Source of the DNA: DATBLE01 sp963764565
Lineage (GTDB): Bacteria; Actinomycetota; Thermoleophilia; Gaiellales; Gaiellaceae
NCBI GenBank assembly: GCA_963764565.1
Contig: CAVXTD010000024.1
Span: 1-64,000, forward strand
Reading direction: 5' to 3'
Length of the DNA stretch: 64,000 nt
Position 1 is the first letter of the stretch. Every line of letters begins with the position of its first letter. Below the pieces are notes generated by a model, which was given only the letters and a program-made list of their open reading frames with translations, did no database searches and was not told where the DNA came from. Shown piece after piece: positions 16,013 through 25,457 of this stretch. Made by a program: the position numbers and the translations under genes.

Positions 16013-17513
16013 GTGCGTGCGCTCGACCGCCGTGAGCTTCTCGCCAGGGCCGCCGGCGCGCTTGTCGCGGGCAGTGTGCTCGCGCGGCTGGCCGACGACG
16101 GGGCCTGGGCTGCTGCCGCGGTCGACCCCCGAGTCGCCGAGCTCCGGCGGCTCGTCGGTGGACCTGTCCTCGCGCCCGGCGCCGGCGGCTACGACACGGC
16201 GAGGCTCGTCTACAACGAGCGCTTCGACGCGGTGCGGCCGCTCGCCGTCGTCGAGGCGCGGGGAGTTGCCGACGTGCAGGCGGTCGTTCGCTGGGCGCAG
16301 CGGAGGGGGGTGGCGGTGATTCCGCGCTCGGGCGGTCACAGCTATGCCGGGTATTCGACGGGGACCGGCGTCGTGGTCGACCTCTCCGCGCTCCGGGGGA
16401 TCCGGATCGAGGGCCGAACGGCAGTGATCGGAACCGGCAGCCGCCTGATCGACGTCTATGCAGCGCTGGCGGCCAGGGGCGGGACGATTCCCGCCGGCTC
16501 GTGCGCGACCGTCGGGCTCGGCGGACTCGCGCTGGGCGGCGGGGTCGGCCTCGCCTCGCGCAAGTTCGGCCTGACCTGCGACAGCGTCGAGTCGCTGCGG
16601 ATCGTCACGGCGGACGGCCGCGTCCTCGACTGCGACGAGCGGCACAACGCCGATCTCTTCTGGGCCTGCCGCGGCGGGGGCGGCCGGAACTTCGGGATCG
16701 TCACGAGCCTCCGCCTGCGCGTCTCGCCCGTCTCGACCGCCTCGTACTTCTTCGCCTCGTGGCCGTGGTCGGCAGCGACGGCGGTCGTGCCGGCCTGGCA
16801 AGCGCTGGGCACCGCACGCGACCGATGCGCTGACGACGATCTGCCGGCTGTCCACCGGCGGGTCGGAGCCCACGCTGGACGTGTTCGGGCAGTACCTCGG
16901 GCCAGAGTCGCAGCTGCGCGGCCTGCTCGGTCCGCTGTCTCGCGCGGCTCCTCCGTCGAGCCTCACCACCGGGACGTCCCGGTACTTCGACCTGATGCTT
17001 CGCTGGGCCGGCTGCCTCGGCCGGTCGCAGGCAGCGTGTCATCTCGTCTCGGAGCGAGGGTTGCTCTCGCGGGCGACGTTCGCCGCCAAGTCCGACTACG
17101 TCGCGAAGCCCTTCAGCGCTGCGGCGGTGCGGACGCTCCAGCGCCGCATCGAGGAGCGGCAGACGTCGCGTCACGGCTCGGGCGCGCTGATCATGGATTC
17201 TTACGGCGGTGCCATCGCGGAGATCCCGTCCGATGCGACCGCCTTCGTCCATCGCTTGCCGCTCTGCTCGCTCCAGTACCTCGCCTACTGGGGCGGACCG
17301 GAGCACGAGGCGGCGTCGCTCGGCTGGATCCGCGGCTTCCACGACGCGATGCGCCCGCATGTCACCGGCGCCGCATATCAGAACTACGCCGACCCGGATC
17401 TGAAGGACTGGCGGCGCGCGTACTACGGCTCCAACTACAAGCGACTGGTCGACGTCAAGCGCCGCTACGACCCGGACCGCCTCTTCCGGTTTCCGCAGGC
17501 GATCGGCGGGTGA
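16013..17513 (+). CDS. Tat-exported FAD-linked oxidoreductase (BBE family), one frame break
   Basis: About 500 aa when joined. The N terminus LDRRELLARAAGALVAGSVL is a twin-arginine signal. The FAD-binding PCMH domain shows IPRSGGHSYAGYSTG (His is the usual flavin-linkage residue) and GSCATVGLGGLALGGG. The first frame ends its conservation at about 16803; the +1 frame continues WAPHATDALTT and on to the BBE C-terminal motif NYADPDLKDWRRAYYGSNY, with the stop at 17511-17513. One extra base (or two missing) near 16803 explains this. It would oxidise a sugar, alcohol or phenolic substrate outside the membrane. Its stop overlaps the next gene's GTG. Confidence 0.85.
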
Positions 17514-18160
17514 GCGAGGGCACGGGTCCCGTCCCGAACCGGCCGGCGAAACGGCTGCTCGACCTCGTCGTCGCCTCTGTCCTGCTGGTGCTGCTCGCAC
17601 CGGTGTTCCTCTTCGCGCTCGCCGCGATCGGTCTCGACAACCTGTTCGTGGCCAAGGACCGCGGCGGCTGGTTCTACCGCGAGCGGAGAATCTCGCGCGG
17701 CCGCGAGTTCGACCTGCTCAAGTTCCGCGTGCTCCGCCGGGCTGCGCTGGCGGAGCTCCGCAGCCGTCCGGGTGCCTATGCCAGGCAGTACGAGCGCGAC
17801 GAGAGCAATCTGACCTGGGCCGGGCGGGCGCTGAAGCGCGCCTACCTGGACGAGCTGCCGCAGCTGTTCGCGGTCCTGCGAGGCCAGATGAGCCTCGTCG
17901 GCCCGCGACCCTGGCCGATCGCGATGGTCGAGGATCAGCTGGCGAACGGGCTCGACTACCGGAACAAGGTGCCGGCCGGCTGGACCGGGCCGGCCCAGGT
18001 ACTGAAGGACTCGACCGGGAAAGCGAACGCGACCGCACTCGATCTCGCGTACGTCGAGGCGTGCCGGACGATGAGCTCGCTTCGGCTGGTGCGCTACGAC
18101 ATCGGCCTTCTTTCGTCCTCGCTGGCGACGATGCTGCGCGGCCGGGGGTTACGGTACTAG
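17510..18160 (+). CDS. Bacterial sugar transferase (undecaprenyl-phosphate glycosyl-1-phosphate transferase family)
   Basis: 216 aa from a GTG overlapping the previous stop (GTGA). One transmembrane helix near the N terminus (LLDLVVASVLLVLLAPVFLF) precedes the catalytic motifs FYRERRISRGREFDLLKFR and KRAYLDELPQLFAVLRGQMSLVGPRPWP (shown in part), the classic PF02397 signature. It transfers a sugar-1-phosphate to a polyprenyl carrier for exopolysaccharide or glycan synthesis. No other glycan genes are nearby, so the product is unknown. Confidence 0.85.
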   Translation: MSEGTGPVPNRPAKRLLDLVVASVLLVLLAPVFLFALAAIGLDNLFVAKDRGGWFYRERRISRGREFDLLKFRVLRRAALAELRSRPGAYARQYERDESNLTWAGRALKRAYLDELPQLFAVLRGQMSLVGPRPWPIAMVEDQLANGLDYRNKVPAGWTGPAQVLKDSTGKANATALDLAYVEACRTMSSLRLVRYDIGLLSSSLATMLRGRGLRY

Positions 18161-18162
18161 CG

Positions 18163-18951
18163 GTGGGGCGCTCAGAGGACTTCCGGCGTGACGGCGCCGT
18201 CTGCGTTCGCGGCGCGTTCTCCCCTGAGCAGGTCGCGCTCGTCGCGCGCGGCATCGAGCGCAACCTCGCCGAGCCGAGCGATCGGGCGCAGGTCGCGAGC
18301 CGGCCCGACGATCCCGGGCGCTTCTTCGAGGATTTCTGCAACTGGAGCCGGATCCCCGAGTTCGAGGAGTTCATCCGCACCTCCCCGGCCGCGGCGATCG
18401 CAGGCGAGCTGATGGGCTCTTCGAGCGTCCGTCTCTTCCACGACCACCTGCTGGTCAAGGAGCCGGGAACGCGCCAGCGGACGCCCTGGCACCAGGATCA
18501 GCCGTACTACAACGTCGCGGGCTTCGAGAACTGCTCGATGTGGATGCCGGTCGACCCGGTCGACCGCGACTCGACCGTCGAGTTCGTCGCCGGCTCGCAC
18601 CGAGGCCCGTGGCTGATGCCGCGGACGTTCATGGACGACCAGGCGAAGTGGTTCCCCGAGGGGAGCCTGGAAGAGCTGCCCGACATCGAGGGCGACCGGG
18701 ATGCGTTCGAGATCCTCGCCTGGGAGCTCGAGCCCGGCGACGCGGTCTACTTCCACATGCTCGCGCTCCACGCCGCGGGCGGCGCGACCCGCCGGCGGCG
18801 CGCATTCTCGGTCCGGTTTCTCGGGGACGACGCCACGCATGCGCCGCGCGCGTGGAAGACCTCGCCCGAGTTCCCCGGTCTGACCGACGAGCTCCCGGCC
18901 GGCGCGCCGATGGAGCACCCGCTCTTCCCGGTCCTCTGGACACGCGGCTAG
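18163..18951 (+). CDS. Phytanoyl-CoA dioxygenase (PhyH) family protein
   Basis: 262 aa Fe(II)/2-oxoglutarate dioxygenase. The metal ligands are visible as WHQDQPYYN (HxD) and the distal His in FHMLALHAAGG, with Arg in the following RRRRAFSVRF for 2-oxoglutarate. GTG at 18163 is chosen because it lies two bases after the sugar transferase stop, and the conserved RSEDFRRDGAVCVRG starts right there. The family hydroxylates lipids, amino acids or small natural products; the substrate here is unknown. It is probably co-transcribed with the two genes before it. Confidence 0.85.
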   Translation: MGRSEDFRRDGAVCVRGAFSPEQVALVARGIERNLAEPSDRAQVASRPDDPGRFFEDFCNWSRIPEFEEFIRTSPAAAIAGELMGSSSVRLFHDHLLVKEPGTRQRTPWHQDQPYYNVAGFENCSMWMPVDPVDRDSTVEFVAGSHRGPWLMPRTFMDDQAKWFPEGSLEELPDIEGDRDAFEILAWELEPGDAVYFHMLALHAAGGATRRRRAFSVRFLGDDATHAPRAWKTSPEFPGLTDELPAGAPMEHPLFPVLWTRG

Positions 18952-19008
18952 ATCCGTCTAGTCTCAGTGGGGCTGGGGCGCGGGCGCGCTAGGTCGCACC
19001 CCGGCCCA

Positions 19009-19014
19009 TAGAAT
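19009..19014 (+). promoter_or_regulatory. -10 element (TAGAAT) of the small lipoprotein gene
   Basis: TAGAAT with a seven-base gap to the ATG at 19022, matching the leaderless pattern of other genes in the window. It probably also drives asnA. Confidence 0.45.
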
Positions 19015-19021
19015 TGCCGCG

Positions 19022-19279
19022 ATGCACCTCGGCATCGTGAGACGAATCCGCCACACGCTCGCCCTGCTTTCGACGCTCTGCCTGTTCGTCGTCGGCTGAA
19101 CGGTCGACCGCGCCCCGGTCGGCGGCGCCTGCGGAGCGATCACGATCCGGTCGCCGCGGCGGCGCTGAGCGCCTTCCAGGCCTGCGGAAAACTACGAGCG
19201 CGAGGGGAGCATCTGCCCCGATGCCTCCGAGCGGTCGCGGGCGGATAGTTGCGGCAACCACGGATCGGAGGTCCGATGA
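19022..19279 (+). pseudogene. Small Cys-rich lipoprotein, broken in this sequence
   Basis: Fills the gap between PhyH and asnA. The first frame reads MHLGIVRRIRHTLALLSTLC then LFVVG, a lipoprotein signal whose next codon is TGA where a lipobox Cys (TGC) is expected. The same frame continues TVDRAPVGGACGA. A second frame carries DHDPVAAAALSAFQACG. The first frame then resumes NYEREGSICPDASERSRADS and ends EVR-stop at 19277-19279, overlapping the asnA ATG as ATGA. The 258-base span is a whole number of codons. One substitution plus two compensating indels would restore about 85 aa. Either a real pseudogene or sequence errors; function unknown. Confidence 0.45.
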
Positions 19280-20410
19280 CGATCGCCAAGGAAGCCGATC
19301 TCGCGGGCCCGGGCATCGGCGACTACGCCGAGCTGGCCCGCGTGCTCCCCGACGACTACCGGCCGCTGCTCACCCCGAAGGAGACGATGCAGGCGCTCTA
19401 CGCGGCCAAGCGCCTGATCGAGGACCGCCTGTGCCAGGCGCTGAACCTGACCCTGGTGCAGGTGCCGTTGATCGTCGACGTCGAGAGCGGCGTCAACGAC
19501 TATCTCGACCGCGACGGTTCGCGGACGCCCGTCAGGTTCCACATCTCGAACGACCGCGACCTGCACCCGATCGACGCCGAGGTCGTCCAGGCCGCGACGA
19601 AGTGGAAGCGGATGGCGCTCGCCCAGTTCGGCATGCGGCCGGGCGAGGGCCTCCTCACCGACATGCGCGCAGTCCGCAAGGACTACTTCCTCGACCACGA
19701 CCACAGCGCCTACGTCGACCAGTGGGACTGGGAGCGGACGATCACCCCGGACGACCGCACGCTGCGCGTACCTGACCGAGACGGTCAAGGCGATCTGGCG
19801 CGTGCTCAAGGACGCCGAGGCGTTCCTGCACGAGCAATGGCCTCAGCTCACGTCGCGCGACTACGAGCCGCTGCCCGACGAGCTGACCTTCGTCCACGCC
19901 GAGGATCTGCTCGAGGCCTACCCCGACCTGCCGCGGAAGCAGCGTGAGACGGCCTTCCTCCAGGAGCACCCGGCGGTGTTCATCTACGGCATCGGCTGGC
20001 CGCTCGCGGACGGCTACCCGCACGAGCTGCGAGCTGCCGACTACGACGACTGGTCGAGCGAAACGGTGTCGGCGGATGGGCGGCCGATGCACGGTCTCAA
20101 CGGTGACATCCTCGTGTGGAATCCGGTCACCCGCAGGCGCCACGAGCTCAGCTCGATGGGGATGCGCGTGACGAAAGACGGCCTCCGCCGCCAGCTCGAG
20201 CTCGCCGGCCAGCTCGCGTTCCTCGAGCTGCCCTACCATCGGGCGATCCTCGCCGACGAGATCCCGCTGTCGGTCGGAGGCGGCATCGGCCAGTCGCGCA
20301 CGATGATGCTGCTCCTCCGCAAGGCTCACCTCGGCGAGGTCAGCGTCACGGTCTGGCCGAAGATCCTCAAGGAGATCTGCGCGGACCGGAACATCCACGT
20401 GCTCGAGTGA
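19276..20410 (+). CDS. asnA: Aspartate-ammonia ligase (AsnA), one frame break
   Basis: About 378 aa when joined. Ammonia-dependent asparagine synthetase related to class II aminoacyl-tRNA synthetases. Conserved segments include FHISNDRDLHPIDAEVVQAA, TKWKRMALAQFG, VDQWDWERTI, and in the second frame YGIGWPLADGYPHELRAADY, NGDILVWNP and SVGGGIGQSRTMMLLL (motif 3). The frame changes near 19764 at CTGCGCGTAC; restoring a lost CG dinucleotide gives AYLTETVKAIWRVLKD and a continuous protein. ATG at 19276 has GGAGGT seven bases upstream. A GatCAB amidotransferase later in the window offers a second asparagine/glutamine route. Confidence 0.88.
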
Positions 20411-20420
20411 TCCCGTTGTC

Positions 20421-23262
20421 GTGGCCGACCGTGGAGGATCGGCGGTGGCCGTGGGTCGGGAGGCACCCGATGAGGTCGACGACGCCCGTGAGCCCGTCGC
20501 GCTCCTCCTGCGTGAGCTGGGTAGCCGCCCGGAGGGTCTCTCGGGCCTGGAGGCGGCGCGGCGGCTCGTCGTGTCGGGGCGGAACGAGCTCGTCCGGCGC
20601 GGCGGCCGCCGCTGGCCTCGGGAGGTCGCGAACCAGGTAGCGCATCCGCTCGCGCTCCTCCTCTGGGCTGCGGCGGCCCTGGCATTCGTTGGGGGCACTC
20701 CGGTGCTCGGCGGAGCGATCGTCGCCGTGATCGTCCTCAATGCCGTCTTTGCCTTCGCGCAGGAACGTCAGGCGGAGCGGGCGATCGAGGCGCTCCGGCG
20801 CTACCTGCCGCAGCAGGCGCTGGTGGTCCGGGACGGGCACCGGCAGACCGTTCCGGCGGCTGAGCTCGTTCCGGGCGACGTCCTCGTGCTGGCCGAGGGG
20901 GACCGGATCTCGGCGGACGCGCGACTGCTCGACGGCGCTCTCGAGGTCGACCTCTCCACTCTGACGGGCGAGTCGCAGCCGGTCTACCGCTCCGCGGATC
21001 TCCACGACACCACCGGACCCCTTATCGACGCGCGGGACGTCGTCTTCAGCGGCTCGGCATGTGTCGGTGGAGAGGCGAGGGCGGTCGTCGTCCGGACGGG
21101 CATGCAGACCGAGCTTGGTCGCATCGCCGCGCTGACCGAGCGCGTCGAGGTCGAGCCGAGCCCGCTCGAGCGGCAGGTGCGACGGGTCGCCTGGCTGATC
21201 GCGGCGGTCGCAGTCGGCGTCGGGCTCGCCTTCCTGCCGATCGGCTGGCTCGTCGCCGGCCTGCCGTTGAAGGACGCGGTCAACTTCACGATCGGGTTGA
21301 TCGTCGCCAACGTCCCAGAAGGGCTGCTGCCGACGATCACCCTGGCGCTCGCGGTCGGCGTTGCCATGCTCGCCCGTCGAGGCGCACTGGTGAAGCGGTT
21401 GAGCGCAGTCGAGACACTCGGCTCGGCCGCAGTGATCTGCACCGACAAGACGGGGACGCTGACCGAGAACAGGATGCGGCCGAGCCGGATCTGGACGCCG
21501 CTCGGCGAAGTCGACCTCGAAGGCGGCGTCGATGCGCGGTCGGCCGTTGCCGCCGACCCGGTGCTCGGGCTTCTCGGTCGCACGATCGCGGCCTGCAGCA
21601 GCGCGGAGCTCGCCCCCGGGACGCGCGGCAAGTCGCGTGGTGAGGCGACCGAGGTCGGAATGCTCGAGGCCGCACGAGCCGTCGGGATCGACACCGCCGT
21701 CGCGCGGCGTGAGCATCGCCGCCGGGCGCTGTACCGGTTCGATCCCAAGCTGCGCCTGATGTCGACCGTCGACGAGCGCGAGGACGGCGGAATCACGGTT
21801 CATGCGAAGGGTGCGCCCGAGGAGGTGCTCGAGCGTTCGACGATGATCGGCGGCCCCACCGACCACAGGGCGATCGGCGAGGCCGACCGGCAAGCGGTGC
21901 TCGCCGTGCTCGAGCGCTACGCCGCGCAGGGGCTGCGCGTGCTTGCCGTCGCCCGGCGGCGGCTGCCCGACGGCGCCGAGATTCCGGAGCGACGGGAAGA
22001 CGCCGAACGCGATCTGTGCCTGCTCGGCCTCGTCGCGCTTTTCGATCCGCCGCGCCCCGAGGTGGCTGACGCCGTGTCGCACTGCCACGCTGCCGGGATC
22101 CGCGTGATCGTCGTCACCGGTGACTACGGCCCGACGGCCGCGGAGATCGCCCGCCGGGTCGGGATCGCGACCGACGGCGCCGCGATCGTCACCGGCGACG
22201 AGCTCGACGGGATGCCGGAGCGGGAGCTCGGGCAGCTGCTGCGAGGGAGCGACGAGCTGATCTTCGCGCGCACGTCTCCGGAAGGGAAGCTGCGGATCGC
22301 GGACGCACTTGCCGCGGAAGGGCAGATCGTCGCCATGACCGGCGACGGCGTGAACGACGCGCCCGGCTCTGCGGCGGGCCGACATCGGCGTAGCAATGGG
22401 CGTGACGGGAACCGATGTCGCGCGTGAGGCGGCGACGATGGTGCTCACCGACGACAACTTTGCGACGATCGTCGCCGCGATCGAGGCCGGGCGTCAGGTC
22501 TTCGACAACGTCCGGAAGTTCATCCTCTACATCTTCGCCCACGCGACACCGGAGGTCGTGCCGTTTCTCGTCTTCGCGCTGTCCGGCGGCACGATCCCGT
22601 TGCCGCTGACGGTTCTCCAGATTCTCGCCATCGACCTCGGCACCGAGATCCTGCCGGCGCTCGCGCTCGGCCGCGAGCCCGCGGAGCCGGGTCTGATGGC
22701 CCGGCCGCCGCGCCCACGGTCGGAAGGCGTCATCCACCGTGCGCTCCTCTACCGCGCGTGGGTGTTCCTCGGCGCGATCGAGGCGGCCCTCGTGCTCGGT
22801 GGATTCTTCTTCGTACTGCTCCGCGCCGGCTGGCGGCCTGGCGACGCCGTCTCCGCCGGTGATGCGCTCCACGGCGACTATCTCCGGGCGACCACGATGA
22901 CCTTCGCCGGAATCGTCGCGTGCCAGATCGGCACCGCACTCGCCGCGCGTACCGAGCACGCTTCGCTGCGCTCGGTCGGCTTCTTCACCAACCGGCTGCT
23001 GCTCTGGGGCATCGCCTCGGAGGTCGTGTTCGCCGCCGCGCTGATCTACGTGCCGCAGCTCCGGCGCCTGTTCGGCACAGCGGCGTTGCAGCCGGTCGAC
23101 CTGGCGGTGCTGCTTGCCTTCCCGCTCCTCGTCTGGGGCGCAGATGAGCTCCGCCGCGCCGGCCGCCGTCGACGAAAGATCGGGGCCGCTACCGATGGCA
23201 TCCCTGAGAGCGAGCGGGACAATCTCGGCACCAGGCCGGAGCCCGAGAGGAGGAAGCGATGA
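20421..23262 (+). CDS. Cation-transporting P-type ATPase (type II), one frame break
   Basis: About 946 aa when joined. N-terminal cation-ATPase domain, actuator motif LTGESQPVYR, M4 motif NVPEGLLPT (the PEGLL form seen in Na+/K+- and H+-type IIC pumps), phosphorylation site CTDKTGTLTENRM (Asp codon at 21444), nucleotide-binding KGAPEEVL, and hinge MTGDGVNDAP. At 22369 a CCC run has one extra C: removing it gives DAPALRRADIGVAMG and joins the C-terminal transmembrane block (22396-23262). The transported ion cannot be decided; the family covers Ca2+, Na+, K+ and H+. The stop overlaps the YbaK start (ATGA). Confidence 0.88.
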
Positions 23263-23726
23263 TCACGGAGGATCTCGCCGGTGAATTGAGCAAAGAAGAG
23301 ATCGCGTACGAGTTGGTTGCGCACAGACACACCGAGCACGCAAGGGACGAGGCCGAAGCGCTCGGCGTCTCGCAGGAGGGGGTGGGGAAGACGCTCATCC
23401 TGACGAGCGGCACGGGCCACATTCGAGCTGTGATCCCGGCCTCGGAGCGGCTCGACCTGCACAAGGTGCGTGAGCACGTCGGCGGTGGGGGCGAGACTCG
23501 TTTCGCCACCGAGCGGGAGCTGGCCGACGCCTATCCGGAGTTCGAGCTGGGCGCCGTTCCGCCGTTTGGTGGGCCGCCCGGCGATTGCGTCCTCATCGAC
23601 CGGCGCATTGCCGCGCTCGGGTCGGTCATCGTCGAGGCGGGCACCCACGACGAGTCGCTGCGGATGAGGACCGTCGATCTGCTTGCGCTGACCAAGGCAA
23701 ACGTGGCCGATCTCTGTCTGGACTAG
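23259..23726 (+). CDS. YbaK/EbsC (aminoacyl-tRNA deacylase-like) domain protein
   Basis: 155 aa. The YbaK fold is recognised from HTEHARDEAEALGVSQEGVG followed by KTLIL, the VIPASERLDLHKVREH segment and the C-terminal PPFGGPPGDCVLIDRRIAAL with VEAGTHDESLRM. These proteins hydrolyse mischarged aminoacyl-tRNAs (Cys-tRNAPro, Ala-tRNAPro) in trans; activity here is inferred. Translationally coupled to the P-type ATPase and 38 bases ahead of the universal stress protein gene. Confidence 0.85.
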   Translation: MITEDLAGELSKEEIAYELVAHRHTEHARDEAEALGVSQEGVGKTLILTSGTGHIRAVIPASERLDLHKVREHVGGGGETRFATERELADAYPEFELGAVPPFGGPPGDCVLIDRRIAALGSVIVEAGTHDESLRMRTVDLLALTKANVADLCLD

Positions 23727-23764
23727 CAGCCACGTCGCACGCGAAGAGAGAGGGGGGTGACCAG

Positions 23765-24205
23765 ATGCGCTCGATTGTGGTCGGTGTCGACGGTTCGGAG
23801 GAATCGAAGGCCGCTTTGCGCTGGGCGCTCGACGAGGGGCGTCTACGCGGCGCGCGCGTACGTGCACTCTACGCCTGGTCCTTCCCGCCCATGGCGACGA
23901 GTTGGGGCTACGTCGGGCCCGCCGCGATCGATCTCGGCGCGCTTCAACGCGAGGCGGGTGAGCGCCTCGACTCCGTGATCGCAGAGGCGAAGACCGAGGG
24001 CGTGGACGTCGAGCACGCCGTCGTCCAGGGGTCGGCTGCGCAGGTGCTTGTCGAGGCTGCGGCAGACGCCGACTTACTCGTCGTCGGCTCGCGCGGACAC
24101 GGCGGCTTCGCCGGTCTCCTGCTCGGCTCGGTCAGCCAGCAGTGCGCTCACCACGCGCGCTGCCCGGTCGTCATCATTCGTGGGCAGTCCGCCACACTCG
24201 CCTGA
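23765..24205 (+). CDS. Universal stress protein
   Basis: 146 aa UspA-fold protein. The N-terminal IVVGVDGSEESKAALRWALD and the C-terminal ATP-binding loop VVGSRGHGGFAGLLLGSVSQ followed by CPVVII fit the ATP-binding (G-2x-G-9x-S) class. Likely a stress-linked nucleotide sensor. A purine-rich GAGAGAGGGGGG precedes the ATG. Third gene of the run with the ATPase and YbaK; followed by a strong hairpin. Confidence 0.88.
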   Translation: MRSIVVGVDGSEESKAALRWALDEGRLRGARVRALYAWSFPPMATSWGYVGPAAIDLGALQREAGERLDSVIAEAKTEGVDVEHAVVQGSAAQVLVEAAADADLLVVGSRGHGGFAGLLLGSVSQQCAHHARCPVVIIRGQSATLA

Positions 24206-24238
24206 GCGACCTTCGCCCGCCGCCGGCGAGGGTCGGCT

Positions 24239-24271
24239 GCCCGGCGCGCAGCGGCGCAGCCGCCGCCGGGC
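24239..24271. terminator. GC-rich hairpin between usp and tRNA-Trp
   Basis: Eight-bp arms GCCCGGCG (24239) and CGCCGGGC (24264) around an inner GCGGC/GCCGC stem. It can end both the rightward usp transcript and the leftward tRNA-Trp transcript. No T run on the plus side. Confidence 0.55.
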
Positions 24272-24273
24272 GA

Positions 24274-24346
<73 letters not shown>

Positions 24347-24384
24347 CGGTTCGACCGTCAAGTGTATCGGCGGTATCCGGCGGC

Positions 24385-24390
24385 TAGCAT
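24385..24390 (+). promoter_or_regulatory. -10 element (TAGCAT) of small membrane protein gene
   Basis: TAGCAT six bases before the GTG at 24397. Confidence 0.45.
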
Positions 24391-24396
24391 CGCGTC

Positions 24397-24570
24397 GTGG
24401 CCGCGCCTTCTCAGCGCCGCGCTCTCGGCGCGCTCTTTCTGCTGCTCGCCGTCTCGTTCGCCGGGATCGCCTTCGCCGCCGGGGTCGCCAAGCAGTGGGT
24501 CATCGTCGCCGCCGCGGCCGCGATCACCGTCTGGATGCTCGGCCTCGCCGTACGCGGGCTCCGTCCCTGA
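24397..24570 (+). CDS. Small two-helix membrane protein (57 aa)
   Basis: 57 aa from a GTG. Two hydrophobic stretches (ALGALFLLLAVSFAGIAFAA and VIVAAAAAITVWMLGLAV) are joined by a short GVAKQW turn, with basic ends, giving a hairpin in the membrane. Family not recognised; small proteins of this kind are often found beside tRNA or sigma-factor genes in actinobacteria. The leaderless -10 supports it as a real gene. It is 39 bases upstream of the sigma factor gene and may be co-transcribed. Confidence 0.65.
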   Translation: MAAPSQRRALGALFLLLAVSFAGIAFAAGVAKQWVIVAAAAAITVWMLGLAVRGLRP

Positions 24571-24609
24571 GGAAAACGCCGGGCCGCCCCGTATTCTCTA
24601 CGCATAGCC

Positions 24610-25395
24610 GTGGCCGAAGACATCAAGCCTCTCTGGCGCGAGTTCAGGAAGTCGCGCGACCGCGCGCTGCGCGACCGCCTGATCCTGACCTACGCTCCGC
24701 TCGTCAAGTTTGTCGCCGGGCGGCTCGGCAGCGGCCTGCCCGCGCACGTCGACGAGGGCGATCTGGTCTCGTACGGCCTGCTCGGCCTGATCGGGGCGAT
24801 CGAGCGCTACGACCCCGATCGCGACGTCAAGTTCGAGACCTACGCGATCTCGCGCATCAAGGGCGCGATCATCGACGAGCTGCGCTCGATGGACTGGGTG
24901 CCGCGCTCGGTCCGAGCTCGCGCCCGCGACATCGAGCGGGCGATCGCAGCGCTCGAGGCGAAGGTGCACCGGGCGCCGACCGACGAGGAGATCGCCGAGA
25001 AGCTCGGGATCACGACCGACGAGCTCGACGACAGCCTGACCGACATCGGCCGCTCGTCGATCGCCGCGCTCGACGAGCTCTGGACCGTGTCTTCCGGCAG
25101 CGGCGACCAGGTCGCGCTGATCGACACGCTCGAGGACACGTCGGTTCTGCAACCGTCGCAGGCGCTCGACCAGACCGAGCTGCGCGAGGCGCTCGGCGAG
25201 GCGATCGCCCGGCTGCCCGAGCGCGAGAAGCTCGTGGTCACGCTCTACTACTACGAGGAGCTGACGCTCCGCGAGATCGGCGAGGTGCTCGGGGTCACCG
25301 AGTCCCGCGTGTCGCAGCTGCACACGAAGGCGATCCTGCGCCTGAAGGCAAGGCTTTCCGGCCCCGCTGCGGCGCGCGCGACCGTCGAAGACTGA
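24610..25395 (+). CDS. RNA polymerase sigma factor, WhiG/FliA type
   Basis: 261 aa. Region 2 (LILTYAPLVKFVAGRL, DEGDLVSYGLLGLIGAIERY, KFETYAISRIKGAIIDELR), a region 3 (DEEIAEKLGITTDELDDSL) and region 4 with the helix-turn-helix LREIGEVLGVTESRVSQLHT are all present. The layout (no region 1, region 3 retained) is the group 3 FliA/SigD/WhiG class, which controls motility or differentiation genes. No flagellar genes are in the window, so a sporulation or development role is as likely. GTG start; no anti-sigma gene nearby. Confidence 0.92.
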   Translation: MAEDIKPLWREFRKSRDRALRDRLILTYAPLVKFVAGRLGSGLPAHVDEGDLVSYGLLGLIGAIERYDPDRDVKFETYAISRIKGAIIDELRSMDWVPRSVRARARDIERAIAALEAKVHRAPTDEEIAEKLGITTDELDDSLTDIGRSSIAALDELWTVSSGSGDQVALIDTLEDTSVLQPSQALDQTELREALGEAIARLPEREKLVVTLYYYEELTLREIGEVLGVTESRVSQLHTKAILRLKARLSGPAAARATVED

Positions 25396-25457
25396 CTGCG
25401 GCCCGCCCGCCGATAAGATCGAGGGGATAACCGCGACCAGGGAGGAAGTCCTCGCGC

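Noticed and set aside
16790..16815. Programmed ribosomal frameshift in the FAD oxidoreductase (and similar breaks elsewhere)
   Set aside because: No slippery heptamer plus pseudoknot pattern, and breaks occur in many unrelated genes at random places.
19097..19099. In-frame TGA read as selenocysteine in the small lipoprotein
   Set aside because: The position is a lipobox Cys that must be lipidated, and frame breaks also occur downstream; a substitution or sequence error is simpler.
20367..22457. Nearly 700-codon open frame opposite the P-type ATPase
   Set aside because: Low-complexity antisense shadow; the plus strand has every P-type ATPase motif.
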